This document shows positions 57,076 to 64,000 of a DNA stretch of 64,000 bases, in pieces. Numbering within the stretch: the stretch's first letter is position 1; every line of letters begins with the position of its first letter. The position numbers and the translations under genes were made by a program. The notes below the pieces were generated by a model, which worked only from the letters and a program-made list of their open reading frames with translations, was not told where the DNA came from and did no database searches. The stretch covers positions 62,484,757 to 62,548,756 of the forward strand of contig CM077165.1 in the NCBI GenBank assembly GCA_039583875.1, read 5' to 3'. The DNA is from Platanthera guangdongensis. Its lineage: Eukaryota > Streptophyta > Magnoliopsida > Asparagales > Orchidaceae.

Positions 57076-57495
57076 GTTCTACACTAGAGGGTGTTTGTAA
57101 ATTCAGATTTCATCTTGTATTCTTTCTTTATTTTTGTAATGGTAGAGAATTCACTGTCTTGTGAGTGGCGATTAGGTTCTTGTACGGCTTAGGGGATAGT
57201 TCACCGCCTTATGTGTAGCGACTAGATGTAGGTAGGATCTAGGGGGAGGCTAGAGGCTGTATCTAGAAAGAGATATGTTATAGCCGGCGATCCTTAGGAG
57301 ATGGACTGGTGAAGTCACAAAAAAATTTCATAGCCTCGATTTCAAGCTTTATTGAAATTAACATTTTATGTATTCATCTTTAAGGAATAAAATCATTATT
57401 TTGTCATCTCTGAATTTCTAAGTCCTTATTTCATATAAGTGTTTGTAAGAAAAACTGTTTTTGCCTTTATAACTATTTGTGTAAAAAATTCCTAA
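57076..57495 (+). repeat. 3' LTR of the SIRE-like element, second part
   Basis: It continues 'ctacactagagggtgtttg' to 'aaaaaattcctaa'. It preserves the empty sites for both the RTE LINE and the two MITEs that interrupt the 5' LTR. Confidence 0.85.
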
Positions 57496-57599
57496 GTTCA
57501 ACAACAACATTCAAGTCTTTATCCCACTATAATGGGGTCGGCTATATGGATCCTTTATCGTCATTGTGCCCTATCTTTTGTCATAATCTCACTAATGTT

Positions 57600-60050
57600 T
57601 CATTCCAAGTCTTTATTGGTTTACCCCTCCCTCGTTTAACATGGCTAGTGACTACACTCTCACATCGCCTAACAGGTGCCGCTAATGGTCTCTTTTGTAC
57701 GTGTCCAAACCATCTTAGGCGAGCTTCTCGCATCTTCTCTGCAATTGGTGCTATTCATGTCTTATCCTTGATACTTTCATTCCTAATTTTATCCAATCTC
57801 GTGTGTCCCCACATCCACCTAAGTATTCTCATCTCCACAACTCCCAGTTTTTGCTCATGCACACAATTCACAGCCCAACACTCAGAACCATAGAGCATCG
57901 CGGGTCTAATTGCAATACGATAAAACTTGCCCTTAAGTTTTAGTGGTACTTTATGATCACATAAGATCCCTGACGCACCTCTCCACTTCAACCAACCCGC
58001 TTGGATTCTATGTCACATCTTTATCAATACCTCCGTCTTTTTGAACTATTGATTCAAGATATTTAAAACACTTACTATGGGAAATATCTTGATCACCCAA
58101 CTTAATAACGAACTCATCCGTCCTTCTTGTTTTGCTAAATTTAAGCTCCATATACTCCTTCTTTGTCATGCTCAACTTAAAACACTTCTTTTTTAAAGTA
58201 TATCGCCAAGATTCAAGTTTTGTGTTAACCCCCGCGCGTGTCTCATCCACCAAAACGATATCATCCACAAACAATAAACACCAAGGTATTACTTGTTGCA
58301 TATGTCTGGTGAGCTTATCTAAGATAAGGGTAAAGATATAAGGGCTTAAAGCTGAAGCTTGATGTAAGCCAACAGTGCTAGGGAATTCCTGTGTTAATCC
58401 TCCAAATATCCACCCTTGTCAATGAATTTGTATACATATCTTTAATTATGTCAATATATGAACATTTACACCTTTCTTTTCTAAGATTCTTCATAAGATC
58501 TCTCTTGGAACTCTATCATAAGCCTTCTCAAGATCAATAAACAACATATGCAAATCTTGTTTTCTTTCTCGATAGTTGTCAATGAGTCTCCTCAAGAGAT
58601 GTATAACTTCCATAGTTGACCTCCCTGATATGAATCCAAATTGATTCTCCGAGATGTTAGTCTCCAGTCTTACTCTTCTTTCTATTACTCGTTCGCATAG
58701 TTTCATGGTATGACTCATCAATTTAATTTCTCTGAAATTAACATAATTTTGTATATCTCATTTATTCTTATACAAAGGTACTAAAATATTTTCTCTACAT
58801 TTATCTGACATCCTATTTGACTTCAGTATCTTATTGAAAAAACATGTAAGTCACAAAATTCCTTCATTTCCTAGACATTTTCATACTTCGATAGGTATAT
58901 CGCCTTATCCAACAGCTTTTCCATTTTTCATCTTATTTAAAGTATCTTTTACCTCATATACCTGAATTTTACGATAAAATGTTATATTCCTATACTCATC
59001 TATTTTACGTAACTCTTCCAAGTTCAATTCATTGTTCTTTGTTTCATTATACAGTTGATAAAAGTATCTTTTCCATCGCTTCTTAATATCCACATCATCG
59101 GTCAAACTATATCCATCTCATTTTTTATGCATTTTACTTGACCTAAATATCTTGTCTTCCTTTCTTTAGCTCGAACAATTTTATATATGTCATGCTCTCC
59201 ATCTTTGGTATCTAGTTGCCATCACTTTGTCTTGCATTTCCTCTTTCCACCACCAAGATTCTTTATTTGTGGGCGCACGACCTTTTGATACTCCAAGTAC
59301 GTTCTTTTCACTTATCCTTAAATGTGAAGAAATTACTTTTCATGAGACATTAGAATCAAGATGATGGTCATCAACTAGTCGTTCCATACTTGCCTTTTTG
59401 AAAACAACCTGCTTTTCCATCTTCAACTTCCACCACCGAATTTTTTGCAACATTTTTGTTCCTGTCTTAAATTTTTTATATTTAATTTGTACATCTAACA
59501 CTACTAACCTATGTTGTGTTGTCAAACTTTCTCCTGATATGACTTTGCAATCATTTCAAAACATTTTGTCCATTTTGCGAGTCATAAAATAATAAATTTG
59601 TGATTTATTTTGTCCTCTTTTAAACGTAATTTAATGTTCTTCCCTTTTTATGAAAAATGTATTTGATACAATTAGCTAATGTGCTACGACAAAGTCTAAA
59701 ATGATTCGTCTTTCTTCATACGTTTCATGAAAAATGTATTTTGTCCATTTTGCGAGTCATTCCTTTCTCCATATACAATATCTCTTCTTATGCAAATCTT
59801 CTCTCTTTGTGGGATTTCTCTTATTAAATCATCTAAGTCTTGCCAAAATTGCACTTTAATAGCTTCACTTAATCGTACTTGTGGCGCATAAGCATTGATT
59901 ACATGTGTCTGTTTCTATGACCAATTTAGGAGTTAAGATTTTATCACCTTTTCATTACCCGATTCCACATAATACCTATCCACTGCTTGTTTTATTTTTT
60001 CGTGTGTTTCTAAAAATTTGAGTCTCTTGCAGACATAAAATATTTATCTT
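57600..60050 (-). pseudogene. RTE LINE endonuclease-reverse transcriptase (decayed)
   Basis: From the minus-strand 5' end: endonuclease start (RKINILCLQETQ, about 60040), NAYAPQVRLSEAIKVQFWQ (about 59890), TTQHRLVVLDVQIK (about 59520), pre-RT FYQLYNETKNN and VKDTLNKMKNGKAVG (59100-58905). RT blocks follow ([40 protein letters not shown]), the catalytic LFVDDIVLVDETR (about 58270), FKYLESIVQKDGGIDKDV, and the C-terminal LYGSECWAVNCVHEQK and RWFGHVQ-type end. The active-site Asp pair is intact, but many stops and frameshifts separate the pieces. Confidence 0.85.
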
Positions 60051-60088
60051 TCTCCTAATATTGGTTAGTTAAGTCGATCACAATTTTT

Positions 60089-60745
60089 TACTATCACCTT
60101 TCGCAGGGCCATCTAACCCAGGACTAGCCAGCCGGCAGCCGGTCGCACCAGGGCCCGAACCCTTCTCCACTGCGGGATTTCATCCTTCCAAATATTATCC
60201 ACTCGCTTCCGCTGAGTCCCCATCACCAATATCCGCGGCCAGTTGGTGATGGGGACTCAGCGGAAGCGAGTCTTATGTCTAGGAGGTTGGGGGATCGAGC
60301 CCCCGCTTGCGGGTAGCCTGGCTTATTTTTTCGTGTGTACCATAATGGGCCGCGTGCCCTGGTTTGGCTAATCCTGGGTTAACTGCGAGCAAATTATCTA
60401 AAAATTTAGCTTCTCATCTACCCATCTGGATCCTGGGTGGCTGTCTGGGCCTTGCAGCCCAAGTCCCGCATAAAGGGTTGGGGTGTATGCGACCGGCTGC
60501 CGGCTTTGGATCTTTGCGAGCAGCCCAGCGCCAGGCTCGTATCTAATGCACTTTTATGTTACGGGTGGGCTGTATCCACTATCAAACCCAGCGGGGGACC
60601 CACCCGCTACAGGGCCGCGGCCCATGCACCCCAACCCATCGGAAACAGTTTTCCCGTTAGGCGGGGGCTCGATCCCCCTACCTCCTTGATAAGAAGCTTT
60701 CAACACTGCCCTATCACCAATGAGCGCGGCTCCAACTTCCAAACC
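60089..60745. mobile_element. SINE cluster: tRNA-derived SINE copies in opposite orientation
   Basis: The plus-strand head at 60243 carries a B-box-like GGATCGAGCC (60292-60301) and an A-box-like GGACTCAGCGG (60253-60263). The same head occurs on the minus strand near 60735-60650. A third, partial minus copy ends at 60201-60229. The whole block is flanked by TAAGTCGATC(A)(C/T)AATTTTT (60070-60088, 60746-60764), 19 bp with one mismatch. Elements of this kind are transcribed by RNA polymerase III and copied by LINE enzymes. The mosaic order suggests one SINE inserted into another. Confidence 0.6.
60201..60271. repeat. Perfect 29-bp hairpin at the SINE head-to-head joint
   Basis: 60201-60229 and 60243-60271 are exact reverse complements, with a 13-nt GC-rich loop (tatccgcggccag). 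It is produced by two SINE heads facing each other. Confidence 0.9.
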
Positions 60746-60823
60746 TAAGTCGATCATAATTTTTAGGGGGCAGCCCACGTAACATACTTCCCTAGGACGT
60801 CTAATATGTGATGACTTTTGCCT

Positions 60824-61000
60824 ATTTAACACTACACCCAGGTCCTCTTGGTGGTGCAGCGGTCCTTGCCAAGACGCTGCATTCAGATCATACGACGAGC
60901 ACTCTTGCAAATTTAACACTACACCAAAGTCCTGGAGATGCAGCGGTCCTTGCCAAGACGCCATATTCGGACCATGCGCCGTGTTCCTTAAGGGGAACAA
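60824..61000 (+). repeat. Two direct repeats of ~87 bp
   Basis: 'atttaacactacacc...gcagcggtccttgccaagacgc' occurs at 60824 and 60911 with small differences. No gene. Confidence 0.75.
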
Positions 61001-61134
61001 CGTAGTTTTTGCACAATTTCTCTAATGATCCATATTCATAAGGGTGACTAAATTTTACACTGGCCGTCTACCGTCTACCTAACACAACCCTCACCATTTT
61101 TCATTCGGGCTTGGGACCGACATAGGCTGGTTTT

Positions 61135-61209
61135 AAAAATTCCTAAATATTTCTTAAAATTAAAAAAAACCCTTATTCACCCCTTCTAAGGGCACCGTAA
61201 GATCCAACA
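61135..61209 (+). repeat. 3' LTR of the SIRE-like element, last part
   Basis: 'ttcctaaatatttcttaaaattaa...gatccaaca' parallels 47035-47104. Confidence 0.85.
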
Positions 61210-62481
61210 GTTTTCTAGGATCAAAGCAACATTATATGCGCAACAAAAAAAATCAAGAAACCCAAGAAGAATGGATCTTGCGGAAACCGGTAAATCAACA
61301 AATAAGAGTACCTATTGCGGAATCGAGATTCACAACTCGATTGAGATTCATGAACGTCAGATACTTCTGTATCGGAATAAAAATCTGAGATTCACTGTCG
61401 GTTGAGTCTTCAAGAACACAAAACTAGATCTTCGTTTTTACGAGCATCTACACTAACACCGAGAACTCCTTGCTTTCATCAAACGATTGCAGGTTGGAAG
61501 ATGACCGTGTTCTCCTCCACAAATTGCTAGATTCGCTGTCAGGAAAGGATCGACGCTCAGGTTTGAGTACTCTAAAAGAAATCGCCGCTCTGAACTGTTC
61601 TTCATTTTGCGTCTTACCCTAGCAGAAACCCTAATTGTGATATTTATAGCAGTTTTAGAACCAACATAAGCCAATGTCTAATGTCGATCAAATCGTGTCT
61701 AATGTCGATCAAATCGACATTATCCTTTAAAAAAGGTTCAGATAGATATTATCCTATAATATCGAGAGAGGGAGAAATCACGATCTCAAGTTGACATACA
61801 TTATGTATGTCAACTTGATATCTAGTCGACAAAAGTCAGGTAGACTTGAGCTCTAGTCGATAATGTTCCAGTCGACAGACAGTCAAGTTGATATCATTAT
61901 ATGTTGACTCTAATTTAAGTCGATATGTCAATACACAATCAGTTCGATATACATTATGCCGACTTGAGTTCTAGCTGACAAATCCTCGGTGTTGATAAAC
62001 AGTCAAGTCGATATACACTATGTCGACATTTAGCCGATATACATTATATCAACATACATTCAAATTGTCACAAAATAACTCCCAATCAGTTTAAATATGA
62101 CTTTTCATTCATATCCAATATAAGTAGAGCCAATATGATCATTTGTCTAATTTTTGTATGTTATTATGTGCGACCCCATAAATCATATTACGTTGGTAGT
62201 GGGACTAACAACTTGATTATTTCTAGATCACAGAAGACCATAATATCGACCACCTAGCTCCTTCATCAAAATCAAGCCCAACCCTACCTACCCCTTACCA
62301 AGACATGTGAGCTTAAATGTGTTTGTTTATTAATTGTTTTACCTTGTATTTATTGTATTTAGTTTAGAACATTTTTATTTTCTTTTATGCTTATTTTTTG
62401 GATTTGTGTTATGTTTCGTGGAGTAATAGTGGTGAATTCCATGTGATGTTACTATCTAGGTCATATTTGTAATATACGTTA
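61210..62481. other. Anonymous DNA with TCGA/ATATCGAC-type short repeats
   Basis: No gene recognised. 61670-62060 holds degenerate repeats around 'gtcgatatacattatgtcgac' and the palindrome at 61786-61818. The minus-strand ORF 61453-61674 has no family features. Confidence 0.5.
61786..61818. repeat. 33-nt perfect palindrome
   Basis: TCAAGTTGACATACAT, one T, then the exact reverse complement. It lies within the GTCGA-rich repeat tract. Confidence 0.95.
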
Positions 62482-62489
62482 GGCAGAGA

Positions 62490-62955
62490 GTACATTGTTG
62501 TTAAAGGCGCACCTCAGGCTTAAGCATCACAGCTCAGAGGTTTGCACCTTCATGCACCTTATTTGCACCTTGAAACATAAAAGACACATCTGAGTGAGAT
62601 TTTTGTAGTAAAATGTTCTTTTCAATAATAAATAAGTAATAATGTAAGAACTCAATAATTTTTTTTTTGATTTAGCGTTTATGAAAGATAACTGTACGTT
62701 GAGACTTAGATATGATGCAAGTAATCACATTGATTATATTTTTTATGAGATATAAGTGATAGTAATGAATGATTAATTAGTTGAATAGATGAATAATCTA
62801 ATTGAGAAAATGAAATGATATTTGGTGCTGATTATTTAAAATAGATATGGTTACGCCTTCCCTTTGTCAGGCGCGCGCCTTGGTGCGCCTTGAGCCTTAA
62901 TCTTTGGATCCCAGACCCCTTTGCGTCTTGGTGCGCTTTGAGCCTTTATTAACAA
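62490..62955. mobile_element. MITE-like element with AAGGCGC ends
   Basis: It is bounded by perfect 8-bp direct repeats GGCAGAGA (62482-62489, 62956-62963). Near the left end is TTGTTAAAGGCGCACC; the right end reversed reads TTGTTAATAAAGGCTC. Interior 'gcgcctt/aaggcgc' motifs recur. The left terminus has about eight extra bases before the inverted repeat. hAT-like by duplication size. Confidence 0.6.
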
Positions 62956-62963
62956 GGCAGAGA

Positions 62964-63349
62964 TGTAATCAATTGATTTGGTTAGGTTGAGTAGTGTTTC
63001 GCCCCCCAGTTTGCTTTTCAGCCGCAGCCTTAATTTTTTCACTATATATGATTTGTTTCTATTGGAAATGATTTGGTATTGAAAAAGTGCAAGGAGAAAT
63101 TTGTTTTATAAAACGAGTGACAATGCATGGGGGCCCCTCGTGAAAAGATTTGTGAACCGCGAAAAACGGATAACTAGGCCCAGGAACACTCAACATATCT
63201 GAAGCCAAATAAATCAGATGCAAACAAAAGAGCAAGAATCTTGAACTATCAACAATCTTTACAAGACGAGACATACATGACGATACATGATTTGCCGATG
63301 AAAGTAAAAACAAGAAGATACAAAACATGCAGCGCGGTCTCATTGATTA
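62964..63349. other. Intergenic DNA, nothing recognised
   Basis: Moderately AT-rich sequence with no ORF or repeat that I can support. Confidence 0.5.
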
Positions 63350-64000
63350 ACCGCCGACCCTGCCAAGCTGCCTACGGAGTACGCTGAAGCCGCCAAGTCG
63401 CAAGACCGCAACCTAGCCGCGCGGACAACCCATTATTCCAAAGCTGAACTCTGTTCGCTGATCTGCAAGCCGCCTAACTGTAAGGTCGCCTAGCCGCTAG
63501 ATCGGCGCGAACTGCTGCTGCCGAACTGAACAAGCTGCTAAAAGCAGACAACTTATTGAACTGGTAAAAAGGCTGTCGAAGAAAGAAAACCGCCTGGCCA
63601 CACGCCGCGACTTGCTGTTAACCGCCGATTGCTAACCGCAGAATCCACACTGATCCCTGACCGAAGACAGATTCAAGTCCTTGGCTTCTCAGCGCTATCC
63701 GCACAACCTGCACTGCAAAAACCGGTCAACTCCTCAAACCGCGCGAACACAAAATCCTGTCCGCAGCAACCACCCGAGCTCACTTACTGTTCATTCAGTT
63801 GTACTGTTGATTTGACAGGGAGCCTTATTTATAGGCGCAGAGAGTAGTGTGATCACCACTCTAGCTGATAGGATCACCACCCTATCTCGCGGCGAGCACT
63901 GAGAGTATCCACACAACTGCGAACACAAAGCCAGTCCGCCGCGACTAGGCTGGACAGAGTCCGCCAAGGTCGCACCTACAAGGCCGGACAGAAAACCTAT
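63350..64000 (-). repeat. Possible LTR fragment, minus orientation, cut by window end
   Basis: GC-rich sequence with 'gtccgcc', 'ccgcgcga' and 'aaggtcgc' motifs resembles the U3 of the gag-only element at 38321-40156 in style. On the minus strand 'ctataaataaggct' (about 63837-63824) is a good TATA box. No LTR end is visible. Confidence 0.35.

Larger units (their letters stand above)
57496..61134 (-). mobile_element. RTE-type LINE, minus strand, in the 3' LTR
   Basis: The 3' end on the minus strand is 'ggatccatatagccgaccc...gtgggataaagacttg' followed by (TTG)n, the plant RTE hallmark. The 12-bp AAAAATTCCTAA is duplicated at both ends (57484-57495, 61135-61146). The coding region runs from endonuclease (about 60050) to RT end (about 57600). 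SINE sequences are inserted at 60089-60745, and 60765-61134 is 5' leader or another fragment. Confidence 0.85.
36888..61209 (+). mobile_element. SIRE-like Ty1/copia element, inactive, with many nested insertions
   Basis: The LTRs start TGTTGGAG(T/C)ATGCG (36888, 55222) and end GATCCAACA (47104, 61209). Without insertions each is about 1.1 kb. The primer site TTGGTATCAGTGG follows the first. Gag (47154), pol (to about 51720), a long 3' region with an antisense ORF (53150-52138), and the 3' LTR follow. The flanks AGGTT and GTTTT do not match, so the ends may have been recombined or mutated. The lineage is inferred from the long 3' region, the primer site and the pol motifs. Confidence 0.8.

Noticed and set aside
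60201..60271. Hairpin considered as a microRNA precursor
   Set aside because: The stem is perfectly explained by two opposed SINE heads. A perfect 29-bp stem with a 13-nt loop is shorter than typical plant precursors.
60253..60310. tRNA gene candidate
   Set aside because: A- and B-box-like motifs are present, but no acceptor stem or full cloverleaf can be formed; it fits a SINE head.
36883..61214. 5-bp target duplication for the SIRE-like element
   Set aside because: The flanks read AGGTT and GTTTT; the match is not good enough to claim.

Overview
The window is nuclear DNA of a flowering plant, probably a eudicot. It is made almost entirely of transposable elements piled into one another. 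The evidence is spliced exons with plant-type introns, tRNA-iMet primer sites, Ty3/gypsy, Ty1/copia, RTE-type LINE, SINE and hAT/Tourist MITE sequences, and no bacterial-style operons. Only one host gene is recognisable: three consecutive exons (20369-20737, + strand) of the SWR1/NuA4 subunit SWC4 (DMAP1). Its preceding exons are not visible to the left, and its next exon is not visible anywhere up to base 64000. Either this is a fragment or the following intron exceeds 43 kb.

Layout. 1-3639: minus-strand non-autonomous Ty3/gypsy element (integrase tail, an acidic ORF, gag-like N-terminus, primer site, 5' LTR). 4296-11216: a second decayed minus-strand gypsy element with LTR copies at 4296-5343 and 5344-6527 on one side and 9404-11216 on the other; a Tourist-like MITE (7196) and a hAT-type element (10462) lie inside it. 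11217-12658: gag plus 3' LTR of a Reina-like gypsy element without pol. 12659-13107 and 20080-21000: host (intron) DNA around a plus-strand gypsy element (13108-20079); the host bases flanking that element form a 238-bp direct repeat.

21001-36196: a very old minus-strand gypsy element in the SWC4 intron. A hAT-type MITE (23288-33460, perfect 8-bp target duplication) sits in it. In the MITE sits a young copia element (23833-32785), and in the copia element a 2-kb solo LTR (28856-30902). 36888-61209: a dead SIRE-like copia element. Its 5' LTR holds an RTE LINE fragment (37717-46038) that itself contains a gag-only LTR element (38321-45950), followed by a hAT MITE sitting inside a Tourist MITE (46144-46980). 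Its pol is interrupted by another Tourist MITE (50085). Between pol and the 3' LTR is an antisense ORF (53150-52138). Its 3' LTR holds a solo LTR (55822-57075) and a minus-strand RTE LINE (57496-61134) that carries SINE sequences. 61210-64000: anonymous DNA with a 33-nt palindrome, one more MITE and an LTR-like GC-rich end.

No element in the window looks capable of moving by itself. The pol genes carry stops, frameshifts or altered catalytic residues, or are missing. The insertion order can be read from target duplications and nesting. The most interesting points are the 238-bp flanking duplication, the copia element with a duplicated protease-integrase cassette, the family of hAT-type elements built on short GGTTC/CCGCA/TCGA repeats, the gag-only element with an array of splice-like repeats, the antisense gene of the SIRE-like element, and the TATCGCCGGCGATA-like quasi-palindromes scattered through that element.
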